Below, piece by piece: positions 21,708 to 33,400 of a DNA stretch of 64,000 bases. Below the pieces are notes generated by a model. It was not told the origin of the DNA, did not search any database, and saw only the letters and a list, made by a program, of their open reading frames with translations. Within the stretch, counting starts at the first letter, position 1; each line of letters starts with the position of its first letter. Both the position numbers and the translations under genes were made by a program. Location of the stretch: contig JAXBDG010000005.1 of the NCBI GenBank assembly GCA_036320915.1, positions 930,001-994,000 on the forward strand. Reading direction: 5' to 3'. This DNA comes from Linnemannia elongata (Eukaryota; Mortierellomycota; Mortierellomycetes; Mortierellales; Mortierellaceae).

Positions 21708-21733
21708 GGAAACTTGAACTTGAACTTGAACTT
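21708..21733. repeat. (ACTTGA)n hexanucleotide repeat
   Basis: About four tandem ACTTGA units immediately upstream of the GNAT start codon, in its probable 5' UTR. The region 21734-22481 beyond it holds T-rich, TTG-repeat and other low-complexity sequence with no supported gene. Confidence 0.85.
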
Positions 21734-22481
21734 GGTATACAAGGGGTGCGGGTATGAATTACCGGCTAATTTGGCTTGGTGCGACAGTACGGTCGGGTCA
21801 ATTGAGGATAACAAAGATAAAGAAAAAGGAAGAAAAAAAAAGTCTCCGGTTGAGAGTTTTTAAAGTGCTGACAAAGGGAGTCTTGAGGGGAGGATTGGAT
21901 GGAAAGGAGAAGAGTCTGAAGGATCAAATCGTTCTTTGTTTTTCCTGTTGTTGTTGTTGTTGTTGTTTTTACTGTTGTTGTTTCCCACTTGTTCCCCCTT
22001 GTTTGTGTTCTCTTTTTTGTTTTTTTTTACTTTTCACTGTTGTCGATGGCTCAAAGGAGGACTCCAATGACAATGAGTCAAAACGGCCTTTTTGGTTTCT
22101 TCTGATTCGTTGCCTCCCCACATACTTTGACAGCGAGACGGGGGAATGGAGCAAAAAAGACCCTGTGCATCCATATCCAAGTATCTTTTATCCGTATCAT
22201 GACCAGAACCGGAAATGAACCTTTTTTTTTTCATCTTGCTTTTCCACGCCCTTCTACCACGCTGTCAATCTCAATGCCATGCTGCGCACATGTCAAACAG
22301 AGTGGGAAAAAATAACGAGGGAAGGGAGAGTACCGGTACTACATGAAGTAATGGAAGCCAGGAAAAAAAAAGGCAGGGCGTCGGTAACATTGTCAATTGA
22401 GATAGAACCAGAAAGAACAAAAACACTGACACACATCTCTGCATGAGATACAAAAGTGAGTAAGGTATGAAATTCCCTTTT

Positions 22482-23204
22482 TTATTTCTTGAATCGTCGC
22501 CAAAAGTTCATTGCGGGCGAGACAATCCTGGTGGCTGTCCATGGTGTCATCCACACACACAGCGCCAATCTCAGTGGCAATAACGCCTAGTCTCAGACAA
22601 GAAATGATACATCGTTAGAAACCTTTCCATGAGCAATTGAACATTCCTCTCCTCATACACACATGCGAATGTGTGTTACCTTGACAACGGCATAGCTGGT
22701 AGCCATGTTGAGCATAGTCCGAGCTCCATCAGCACCTTCCAAATCCCATCCATAGTACTTGGCAACACGACCGACGAACCGGTTCCCTTCCTCGATCGCT
22801 TGTTCTGGGAACGGGATTTTAACACCTGTCTCGACCAGTGCAAAGTATACGATTGGCAGAGGCACAATTGCGGTGATTTCGTGTAGGATGCCAAAGGAGA
22901 TGAGATGACTTGCGGGTTTGTTCTTGAACTGCTCGGCGTACTGGCGGAACTTGCTCAGTTTCTTGGGTATCTCGGAGGTCACTGTGGTATTGGTGGTGGT
23001 AGTGGCTGCTGCTATTGATGATCCTGGTGGTGTTGAGGTGGAGTAGGATCTTTGAATGATTGATTTGTTGATAGGAGGAGGAGATCGGGTCAAGAGGGGA
23101 CGTGCCTGAACACCCGAGACTGAGACGAGGGGTGTCCTGGAGAGGAGTGAGTGTCCTCCCACTCGGACTGTTTGGAATGCTGGCAGAATACGCAGGGTGG
23201 ACAT
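22482..23204 (-). CDS. DUF1279 (FAM210-like) mitochondrial membrane protein
   Basis: Two exons, 23204-22680 and 22586-22482, give 209 residues. The N-terminus, MSTLRILPAFQTVRVGGHSL, is Arg/Ser-rich and poor in acids, as in a mitochondrial presequence. The DUF1279 core starts near KLSKFRQYAEQFKNKPASHL, continues ISFGILHEITAIVPLPIVYF, and ends across the junction as AVVKALLPLRLALCVWMTPW. Two hydrophobic helices match this family of inner-membrane proteins (human FAM210A/B, fungal relatives); the molecular role is poorly defined. An in-frame read-through version of exon 1 lacks the conserved ALLPLR helix, which supports the splice. The gene is divergent from BAG copy B, with 574 bases between the starts. 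Confidence 0.88.
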
Positions 23205-23658
23205 GAGTGAATGTGTGAGTGTGAAGTGTCGAAAGAGGGATATGTCCTAGGTGCTGTTGGCAGTCGAGTTGACTATAGCTAGGAGAGCTGAGTTTGCGTG
23301 TTTGTCGGTTGCACGCGCACGCGAAACAAAAAAAAAAGGGATGCGAGAGATGAACAAGCAGCAAAGCATGAGCAAGTTGGTACCTGATGAGCAAGACAAC
23401 TCTGAAAATAGTCACGTGCATTGCGTCATTGATTGTGTTGACGATAGAAAAACCTAGAAGGCTCTCGATCTGTGTTGCACAGTTACCGCAGATGATAAAT
23501 CATTGGCACCTCCACCTTTTTTTTGTCAGCGAACATTCCACACGCCTCTAGAATACTTTATCCAAACATAATAAAAGGACCCGCTCTCGGACCACAATCC
23601 AACCATCATCCAACAAAAAAAAGAATACGCACAGCTCACCAGCAGCAACAGCAACTAT

Positions 23659-25907
23659 CAACCACCAGCACTAGTGTCTCTCGCTTTTCTTCCGCTCTTT
23701 CCTTCAATCACACTCATACCCACTATTACTACTACCAACTCCTCACTTCAAAAAAGCACAAGAACACCTCGACACAATATGTACTCCCTCTTCTCTCACC
23801 CCGCGGCAACATCCCGTCGCCAACACACCTCCTACCCCACATCCTACTCATACAACCCTTACGCGCCCACCCATACATACTCCTACAACTCTGCCGACGA
23901 CGAAACCGATGAAGAGGAACAACTCCTCCTCGCCGCCCTCGAACGCAAGCGCCAACAGAAGCTCGCTCGCCAGCAATACATCCAACAGCAGCAGCATCAA
24001 CAGGCTCTCGAGCAGCAGTGGATCGAACAGGAGTACCGTCGTCGTCAAGCCCTTGCCCAGGCTCAGGCTGAGGCCAAGGCTAAGGCTGAGGCCAAGGCTC
24101 GTGCTATCGCTCAGGCCAAGTATGAAGCCGAGCAGGAGGCTATCCGCCAGTACAAAAAGCAACAGCAGATCTTGAAGCAACAGCAACAGATCCGTGAGCA
24201 ACAGGAACGTCAGCGTCGTCGCCAGCAACAGCAGCCTTTTGTCACTCTTGAACAATTTTTGCTCCAGCACCTCCAGGAGCAGCAGCAGATCGAGCAAGCC
24301 CAGGAGATCAAGCGACAGGAGGAAGCAGCCAAGGCCGCCAAGGCTAAGGCAGTCGCTGAAGCCAAGAACAAGCAAAAGCAGCAACAGTTGGAGCAGCAGA
24401 GGAAGCTTCAGCTTGCTCTCGAGGCCGCCGCCGCCGAGTCATCCGAGTCATCCGAGTCAGAGCAAGAAGAGAGTGAAAATGAGGAGCAGGATGTCCTTGG
24501 TCAACTCTTGAAGGCCATCTTCTTCCCCCAGCACCAGCTCAAGCGCCAGCAGACCGATGACCAGAAGTATCCCTCCAAGCGCCACAACCATGAGCTCGAG
24601 AAGCAGAAGCAGACCGCCGCCGCCGAGGAACAAGCCAAGAAGCAGAAGCAGATTGAGGAGCAGGCCAAGAAGCAGAAGGAGGCCGAGCAAGCCAAGGCCA
24701 AGGCAGCCGCCGCCGCCAAGAAGCAGCAACAGGAGAGCCAGCGTGCCTCCGAGTCGGATGGTGAGGATCTGATTGGCAACTACTTCTTGACCTTCCCTGA
24801 CATCAAGTCGATGGTCGAGGCCGCTCTCGGAGCCAAGGTCGAGGTTGCCGCCAAGAAGGCCGCTACTCCCGCCAAGAAGGCCGCTACTCCCACCAAGTCT
24901 ACCACCTCTACTCCCGCTCCTACCAAGGTCGCCGAGTCCAAGCCAGCTGTCGAGGCCAAGCCCGCATCGACCCCATCCTCGACTCACTCATCCCCCGAGC
25001 TCCGCGCCGCCGATATCCTCCAACAACGCCAGCAGCGCCAACGCGAGCACGATATTTCGGTCGAGGAGAAGCACACAACTCTGAACCAGATTGCCGCCAC
25101 CCTTGACGATCTCTCTCGTGAGCTGGACGAGATTGTTGCCGGCCATGTCGAGAACAAGAAGCAGATCCTTCAGACCGAGGAGAACTTGACCAAGGCCATG
25201 GTCCGGATTGACTCTGTTGAGAGCGATGGTGAGGTCAGTGTCCGCCGCCGCAGAAAGGAGTTGATCAAGAAGAGCCAGGCCCTTCTCGATGTTGTCGATG
25301 AGTTCAAGGCACGCAGCACTGCCTCTGACGCCACGCCCACCATCACCGCAACCACCGAGATTGATACCACTCCTGGTGTCGAGAACGATGTCGAGATGGC
25401 AGAGTCTGCTCCCGAGGCTGCACTTGAGGCCGAATCTACCGAGACTGCACCCGAGGCTGAATCTACCGAGACCCCTGTCGCTGAGACCACCGTCGCTTCT
25501 GAGCCTACCGAGGAAGAGCAGGAGGAGACCCAGCTGCTCGACACCCTTTCCGACATCGAGTCCCTCCCCGATGCCGAAGCTGATCACACTCACGACGCCT
25601 CTGACGAGAACATCCCTACCGATACCAATGATACAGTCGTCGAGTCTTCATCCATCGAGGCACCAGTCTCCGATTCAGCCGCACCTGAGCACGAGAACGA
25701 GTCCGAGGAAGAATCTGAGCAAGAGAGTGACGAAAAGGTTGACGAGGCGCCAGTGTCCGACCCTCTTGATTTGATCATGGACGCAGCATTGGAGCTTGCA
25801 CGGTCCTCGGAACCCATGGACCATGACTTTGAACTGGTCTCTGTCCACTGATTACACATTCACACCCTTTCTCTTTTGTAAAATACCAACTGTAGCAATA
25901 ATAAAAC
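23659..25907 (+). repeat. Inverted-repeat arm B (BAG gene copy B)
   Basis: The reverse-complement partner of 11470-13718, with the same length and two base differences. The 5' edge lies in the 5' UTR at CAACCACC. Beyond 25907 the two copies match at most positions for about 25 bases, then look only faintly alike. Confidence 0.95.
23779..25851 (+). CDS. BAG-domain Hsp70 co-chaperone, copy B
   Basis: A single exon of 690 residues, differing from copy A by Ala instead of Thr at residue 10. Domain layout is the same: Gln/Ala/Glu-rich coiled coil, BAG domain at about 425-510, acidic tail ending HDFELVSVH. The leader upstream of 23659 is unrelated to that of copy A except for short CA-rich stretches, so the two near-identical proteins are probably under different control. 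Both reading frames are open and full length, so neither is a pseudogene. An AATAAA polyadenylation signal at 25900-25905 lies inside the repeat and is shared by both copies. Confidence 0.9.
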   Translation: MYSLFSHPAATSRRQHTSYPTSYSYNPYAPTHTYSYNSADDETDEEEQLLLAALERKRQQKLARQQYIQQQQHQQALEQQWIEQEYRRRQALAQAQAEAKAKAEAKARAIAQAKYEAEQEAIRQYKKQQQILKQQQQIREQQERQRRRQQQQPFVTLEQFLLQHLQEQQQIEQAQEIKRQEEAAKAAKAKAVAEAKNKQKQQQLEQQRKLQLALEAAAAESSESSESEQEESENEEQDVLGQLLKAIFFPQHQLKRQQTDDQKYPSKRHNHELEKQKQTAAAEEQAKKQKQIEEQAKKQKEAEQAKAKAAAAAKKQQQESQRASESDGEDLIGNYFLTFPDIKSMVEAALGAKVEVAAKKAATPAKKAATPTKSTTSTPAPTKVAESKPAVEAKPASTPSSTHSSPELRAADILQQRQQRQREHDISVEEKHTTLNQIAATLDDLSRELDEIVAGHVENKKQILQTEENLTKAMVRIDSVESDGEVSVRRRRKELIKKSQALLDVVDEFKARSTASDATPTITATTEIDTTPGVENDVEMAESAPEAALEAESTETAPEAESTETPVAETTVASEPTEEEQEETQLLDTLSDIESLPDAEADHTHDASDENIPTDTNDTVVESSSIEAPVSDSAAPEHENESEEESEQESDEKVDEAPVSDPLDLIMDAALELARSSEPMDHDFELVSVH

Positions 25908-27575
25908 TATGATATAATCGCATCACTCTGTCTTCCATATTAATGAATGTGCTAGTTGTTGCTGTCTCCGCAAGAGAGTTCACCCTAGATATATTCTCTC
26001 CTTGAATGATGCTGGAGATGAGAAAGAAGACATAGACCATCTACTTCAGTCAGCACATGGAGGCATTGAACATGTTTATTTTGACAAGTACCGAGGATGG
26101 TGATGTTTATGTAATACTATGTTGGTGTTTGATGCATGTGAATAGCCAAGGCAAACAATGAAAAAAGCCAAATAAATGATGTGCTCAAAACATTCTGCTT
26201 GTTCCTGACAATGTTAATGGGGAAGGGGCTGGGACGATCGCTGATCGATCAAGGGCACGCGTCAAGGTCGCGTCGCTGTTTGATCAGTTTAATTGTTCCA
26301 GGGGGAAACCATCCGAAACCTGCCTCAGATCCTGTCGACAGTCGTTATGTTACAGGGCCTGAACGTGTGAGCCCCTCCCCCCTTTCCTTGCTTCTACAGG
26401 AGGATGTTTCTGTCAAGCTATTGTTGATTGCTCTTGTTGATGATTTCAACACCCCTACGAGCCCAATTTCAGGCCTATTCTTACCTCGTGTCGGTCACTC
26501 GCTCTTCGTTCTCCTTGTCACTTGCCAATAGAAACTTATTCCTGTTTCGCCCATCCTTTCTTGGCATCTTGGTGGCATTTTGCAGAACAGTGGCTCGCTC
26601 ATGGTGAGAGGTTGTTTTAGAAAAAGATGGCTCTGGTTTCGACGTTATTCATAGGAAACCCCTGCTATTTTGTACAAGAATAGTTGTCAGTGTCACAAAG
26701 AGCAATGAAAAGTACCCAACAATAAGATCGAAATCCAAGGTGTCCAACCTGGTGGCTCGATTTTGCTCTGCACACAATAAGTGTTGATGAGCTGAATCAT
26801 GGAAAAATGTCATTTATCAAGTTCTGGCTCTTCAGTCACCGGCATCAATCATATGGAGGGTATCAAGGTAGAAAGAAGAACAGCTAGGAAGGGGACAGGC
26901 GTACTTTTTTGTGTCCTCGGAGACTAGCAGGCTAGAAGCTGCCGCCAAATTAGATATGGTTTGCTCTTTTTTCTTTTCTTTCTTTTTCCATTGTAATCCT
27001 CCTACCACTTCATAACAATTTAATGAGCGGTGAGCAACCGTTAGTGGAAAAAGTAGGGGATCTGTTGTTGTTCTTTCGAGGCGTTTGTTTGGGGTCTGGG
27101 TGAGAGAAGGAAGGAGGCAAAAGGAGGTGGAGAAGAGTGTTTGGGCGGATGGATGGAGGAATGGTCGACCGAGCGAGGAATCAACAGCCCCTGCTTGAAC
27201 CTTATGAATGTCCAGCTACCTCTTGTTTTCCCTCTCTTTTCTACTCTTCTCTCTCTTTTTCTTCTCTTCCCTTTCTTCTCCTTTTTCCTCGTTCCATTCT
27301 CCCCCTGTCCCTATTCCCCGTCCTCCTTGTACCTGTCCCCCCCTGTCCCTGGAGTTGACTTTGGTTCCAAACTGTTACGACTCTTTAACGACCCGACACA
27401 ACGACCCACCGTCAACTTTCTTCTTTTTCTCCCCTTTCTTTCTTTCATTTATATCCTGCACGACGATCTTCTCCCCTGGCATTCACCACCTCATCTCTTC
27501 CTCTTTAACCACCTCCTCGCCACTCTATCCTACTTCAACACACCCTCCGCTCGGTATGCTATTTTCGTAGCTAGC

Positions 27576-27592
27576 CAACAACAACAACAACG

Positions 27593-27628
<36 letters not shown>
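27576..27628. repeat. (CAA)n trinucleotide tract
   Basis: About 17 CAA units with one CGA interruption, in non-coding sequence following a pyrimidine-rich stretch. CAA-rich leaders are common in fungal 5' UTRs. Confidence 0.9.
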
Positions 27629-28664
27629 TCACAACAGCTACGACTCTTCCACGACAACTCCCTTCCTATCTCTTATCCCGACTTTTCAACTCTATACACC
27701 CCGAGGTAAGACAACGCAGATAGCCTCTAACTTGTTGCGCCCCTCTTATGGCAACCAGTATTAGCTAGTTTGGGCACTGTGTCTCGCATTTCAAATAGAA
27801 GATGCATGCAGCCGCCACTATTACTTTGTTAAGAAAAGGAAAAAGGGAACAGAAACGGTGCTAGCACCCTTTTTGGATTACTACTCCTTCTTTTATTGTC
27901 TGTCTCTCCTCGGGGGTGAAGTGAAAAGGGGAAGTCGAAAGTGCACAAGCACACTGTTCTCTATTATTACACTTTGATAACTTTTCCCTGAACCGTGCCT
28001 TTCCAAGTACCTTTTTCTATTCATTTCAGCCAGCAACAACTCGCCGTAATTTTCTCATTTTCCCTTCGAAGATGACTACGAGAAGACAGCAACCCTTTTT
28101 TTTTTTGTCGTAATGCGATGTGTACAAGGAGATACACTTGTAGAAAAAGAGGGGCGGGTAATGAACCATAAATCACACATTATCATCACTCGCAAACCAC
28201 GTTGTAAACAACAAAGAAAACAAGAAAATACATGCTGCTGTACGTTTGTGTTCAATTCAAGGAGAGAGAAAGAAGGATGAGGAATGCGAATGGCTTACTC
28301 GCTAGTTAGTGAGATGACTGTTAGGAGGACGGTTCGATGGCCGTGCGATGACTGTCCATTGGACTCTCCTCGCTCGCCTCCTTTTCTTTCATCTTCGTCA
28401 GTAATATCTCTTGTCTCCCTTTTCTTCTCCTTTGCTCGCTCGTTCGTTCGTTCAATTGGCCCAGGCTATTTATTGTCATTATGGCCCACCGTCCACTCTT
28501 CTTCCTCCCCCGAGGATCCTTTTTTTTTCTTCTCACTGCAGTGGTAATGGCCAGTGACAAAGAAGTGCATACTTTTGTTGTGCCTGGTCCCTGACTGACT
28601 GATGTTTGCCTGATGGCTACTGAGGGGTGCCTGACTGGTTCCTATGAGCTAGTGGTGGCAGTTG

Positions 28665-28666
<2 letters not shown>

Positions 28667-28694
<28 letters not shown>
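28667..28694. repeat. 28-base poly-T tract
   Basis: An uninterrupted T run about 690 bases upstream of the gene at 29383, and one of five homopolymer runs of 27-33 bases in this window. Confidence 0.9.
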
Positions 28695-28698
<4 letters not shown>

Positions 28699-29382
28699 TT
28701 TCAATTTAGACACAAGAGCATCTTGCCTATTTTAAATGCTACCTTTGTACTCGCTGCCTACAGCATCAATTATTATCATTTTTTCTTTTTCTTTTTTTTT
28801 TCTTTGCTCTCACCTCTCTTCGCTTTTTTCGCTTCCCTCTCTCAGTCTTTCTTTCGCTTCTCTCCCACTCTCTCTTCCATCCTTACCCCACCACTCCCTT
28901 TCTCTATCTCTCTCACTCTCACTCTCCATCTTCATCACTGCCCGTACCTCTTTTTTTCACCCCTCATCGCCCTCATTGTCTCTCCCCTCATTCACCTCAT
29001 CTCTCTCTCACTTTTTCCTCTTGCCGATCCCGCCTTGCGTGAGTCCAGACGCGTTCAACTCATCCATCACCTCCCTCCTCCCCTTCCATACCCGAAATCA
29101 CGATCACACAAGACCTATTTATTCACACTACACTGTTTCCCTTCTCACTTGTTCCTGAACTCACATAGCATTCACACCACCCCCTTTTTTGCACACTCAC
29201 ATACCAACACCACTGAACAACAAAACAAAAAGCAAAACAAATAGCAAGACACCCCTTACCTTCCTCTCCTTCCTTCCAAGAAACGACAATCGACTGTTAA
29301 AACAATAACAACAACAGCATCATACACCAACAAACAACTCCCGGCTTTCCTGTTTCGATACCCCCCTCTCAATTGAACCTGC

Positions 29383-30394
29383 ATGTTGACTCCGGCCCCC
29401 TCGGTATGTCAGGCACCAGCAGACTCCTCAAACAGCTACAGCAACCTGATCCCATCCACCCTCCTCCTCTCCGACGCTGCATGGCTTTCAATATCAGGAG
29501 AATACAACAACAGTCAACACCATCATAACCACCATCATTCACTTCGACACCAACGGTCCTCCCCAAACGCCAGACTCTCAAAACTCTCTAAAACTACCCA
29601 ATACTCTCGCCACTCCCGGTTTCAACATCGCCTGAACCATCACCACCACGACCGGCCCTCAAGGCAGTTCGTCGCCACAACCTCTAGTGCTATCTTTGGT
29701 GACTGGGACATTGACCTCAAAGTCGACCGTCGCACCCTGGCTCGACTCAAAAAGACAGAGGAGGCTGCAGGAGAAGGAGGAGGAAGGCGAGTAGCATCGG
29801 CTACTACTGCTGCTGCGGCTGGTGGTGGTGGAGGAGGCGGGCGTGGAGGTAGGGCAGGAGGGAGGGCTTCCATTACTCTTGGTCCGGGACCAGGTATCCA
29901 TACAGGAGCATCCGGCATGCAACCCCTATCCACTCTCCCTTCCGCTTTCTCCTCCTCTGCAACATCATCACCACCCCAACAGGCATCCGGCGCCAATACC
30001 AACTCTACCACAGCGTCGCATGCACTGAAGGGACAGCGCCAATCTTCAAACAACAACTCAACCGATAATACCCCTTCTCCCTCATCTGCATCCCCTACCG
30101 TAATTACACCGCCATGCACATCCTCACACAAAAATAATAGCCCCCCAACTGCAGGAGGTCCTCAAAAGAAGACCAACGGCACAACCCCCACAAAAATAAT
30201 AACGACAACAACAGCCTCTACTCCATCAGGATCAAAAGTTCAAGATGAGTCCAATGCGCTAGTAGCGCCTTCAGCAAAGTCTAGTTTCTTGAAGGCCCTC
30301 GGCAAGTTCAAGAGCAAGCACCTCCAACAGAAAAGGTAAACACAGTTGTCGAAACGATATAACAAAGACACCCTTGAGGACCCGAATCATTGCG

Positions 30395-30429
<35 letters not shown>

Positions 30430-33400
30430 TTGCGAGAGATGGCCCGGCCGTAGTCCTCTGGGTCCTCGACTCTTTTTTTTTTTTTTGCGTGAGCATGGAG
30501 TCGGTTACTCCACCAATTATTTCATTCTAATGCTAAAACTTCGTCGTTTCTTTCCTTCTTTCCTCCCTCGTGTCACCACGCCGTTCTCTTCTTCCGCCTC
30601 TTTGCTGTCGCACAAAAAAAACAAACCAAAATTCATTTAGATCGAGTGCCCCTCCTGTAATCGTAGCCATCGACACACCGTCATCTCTTTCTGACCGACG
30701 GGCGTCCTATATAATCCCACCAATCCAGTTCAATGACCAAGAGAACGACAAGCCGATCTCGAACGTCCTCGAATCCTCCTCCTCCGCTTCGCCAGAGGCA
30801 CCTGCTCAAAGTCCTCAGGTCCAGTTTGAAGATATTCCTGCCTCTGAGGAACTGGCGCTGGAAGGCTCATCTTCTTTGCGTATCAAGCTCAAGAACCGGA
30901 TGAGCAGTACCCTGGCTTCCATGAAGTCATCTTCCAACCTTCGCGACAAGGCCAAAGCACAACAACAGTCCTCGACCAGCGACAATACTACATCCCAATC
31001 CAATGAGCGCCGCCAATCAGCCTTTGTCACCTTTTCTCCATCCACAGAAGAGCCTCAACAGCAGCAACAGCAGAAGCAAGGGACCGGCTCTAATGTCAGC
31101 TCTAGTACGACATCAGGGTCGGGCAAGAATCGTCAGTCCAAGACCTTTTGGACCTTCCCACGTGTTCGTCTCGAATCGAGTCAAGGGTCCAAGCGCCAGC
31201 CAAACTCGTTCGATACCCTTGCTGCAGCATCAACAGCAGCAGCAGCAGCAGAGAAAGCATCAGCACCAGTGCAAGATGAATTGGTTGTGGAGGACGTGAC
31301 CATGCGTTCGTTAGAGCCTGGGCCTGCAGAGGATGGAGCGACATCGTTGCATGAGCAGTTGGAGGAGCTGAAAGTCGAAGAGCTCGACTCGGATCATTCC
31401 CTTGACATTATCCAACCTGGCGATTATGAGGATTATACCCAGTTTGCCGAATTGCCTCTCAAGAAGCGGAAAAAACTGGAGCGCTCCTTTGCTGCTGCTG
31501 CTGCGGCAGCCGCAAATGGCGAGCAGCCAAGCAAGCGCGATAGTTCGGTCCGCGTTGGTGCTGATGCTATGAAGAGGTTCTTGACTCTGCAGCGGAAGGA
31601 CACTTCAACGACTACGACGACGGCAGGTGGTGACGCGACGGAGGAAGTCGTGACTGAGCGCGATCTGGGCACTCCGGGCAACAGCAAAAAGCGACCTCCA
31701 TCCTCAACGGAGACCAGGGGATCTGTGGCCAAGCGTACAGGCCAACAAGCCTCGGAATGGCGAAGGTCGATCATGAAATCTCTCCATATCGGCAAGAACC
31801 AGCAAGGGTCCAAGGCTATCGCAGCGGCTGAAACGTCAACCCAGGCTGCTAATGCATCACTTGACACCGTCCCTGAAAGCGCTCAAGACTCAGGCACTGC
31901 TGCTGACACCGATGCTGTCGTCGGAGCTGACAGCGTTGTCTCGATCCGGTCCCGATCTTTGACGACCTCGACCCACCCGGCCCTCCTGGCAACAACAATT
32001 GCCAAGCCCCGAACCCCAGGTCTTCGTCGCGAGACACTTGAGATGGCGATGCGTCGTCGTCGTCAGAGTAGTGTCGCCCGGACCAACATCAGCGACACCG
32101 ACATCCCTCCATCCTTGCCCAGGTCGTCCGACTTTTTCAGCCTCGATAACTACTCGACCACTAATGTTACCCACACGTTCACGAGTTTCACCTTGGAGCT
32201 AGCGGACATGTATGCCCATGAGGTCGTCAACAACTCGGCCACGCCTGGGCTGTTCAATTTCAAGAGACGCCAGTCTAGACTCACGGTGTCTTCTCATGTC
32301 GGCATGGATATTGATACCGACCAGGACTTCCGAGGATTCGACTCTGATGGGGATGCCATTAGTGGGTACACTGGCGATGCTGATATTTCGATGGAAGAGA
32401 TCCATGTCCGGCCCAAGACTCCCACGACGCCTAGACCTAGTCTTGGTCTCTTAAAGACGCGTGCTCGTGAATCCAATGCTATGCCTACCGACATGTTTCC
32501 AAGAAGGAAGATCTCGAGCGTAGACGGTGACTCGGATACTGTCTCGGAGCTGCCTTCACTCATGATCCGGACCCGTGATCTGAACAGGAGCAGTGGTGGT
32601 GGGTTTTCGAGCAAGCCCAGACCGGTATCGGGATCATCGTTCGAGATGGACTATGAGCAGCAGGGCAATGCTGCCGAGGCATCTAGTCCTCGGTCACCCA
32701 GACGTGCAGGTGGTGCCATGTCTCCTGCATTTCAGCGCAAGTTTAGTCGTGGCATGATGACTCTCAACAGCGTTGCTGAAGGTGGATCCTCAGCCTCGGA
32801 TTCCCCCGCCCCTGTTGCGAAGTCGCCACGTGGAGGTGCTCCCATGTCGATGGAGGAGGTTGTCTCTTGGAAGCCTAGGACTATGTACTCTCAACAACAA
32901 CAGCACCCTCGCCCGTTTGTCCCGGCTCTGGATACAAAGCCATTGAAGCCTACTCGGGGAAGCGGACTCTCGTCGTCGACGACTTTGGTGCCTTCTTCGC
33001 GGACGCCCCACTCTGCGGCCTTGTTGTCTCAATCTCCAAGAGCTCTCTCCCCTACTTACGAGTCCTTGGACCATGGTATTCACCACCACCAACAATTCTC
33101 ATCGTCTTCGTCGTCTTACCGTCAGCACCCGAACCATCCCTCTGCCGACACTCTGGTCCCTAGCCATCACAAGAACGGATCTAACATGTCTACAGGCTCG
33201 GGATACTCCGGACGCACACTTTCGGGATACGGCCAGCAACTGCGTCGTGGGATCTCGACCATGGAGGTGGAGGAGTTTGACCCCTCCGAGGACTTTCCAC
33301 CGACCACACCTGCAGATTTGAAATCTTTGGACTTTGAGGCCCTTTTGGCGACTGCCGAGAGGGAGCATCAGAAGGGATGGGATGATCTCAAGCTTCAGAA

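Larger units (their letters stand above)
25908..29382. other. Gene-poor region and leader of the large disordered-protein gene
   Basis: Roughly 3.5 kb without a supported gene. From 25908 to about 27130 I see nothing but unremarkable sequence; a 116-codon frame at 26181-26531 has no domain. From 27200 to 27560 the plus strand is strongly pyrimidine-rich. A (CAA)n tract at 27576-27628 follows, then a good donor (GAG/GTAAGA) at 27706. A second pyrimidine-rich leader runs from 28770 to 29300. A spliced 5' UTR for the gene at 29383 is plausible but only inferred. Confidence 0.5.

Noticed and set aside
26181..26531. 116-codon frame downstream of BAG copy B
   Set aside because: No domain, mid-size chance frame in otherwise featureless sequence.
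28723..29244. 173-codon frame rich in Phe, Leu, Ser and Pro
   Set aside because: It is a translation of the pyrimidine-rich leader; no domain and no conserved features.
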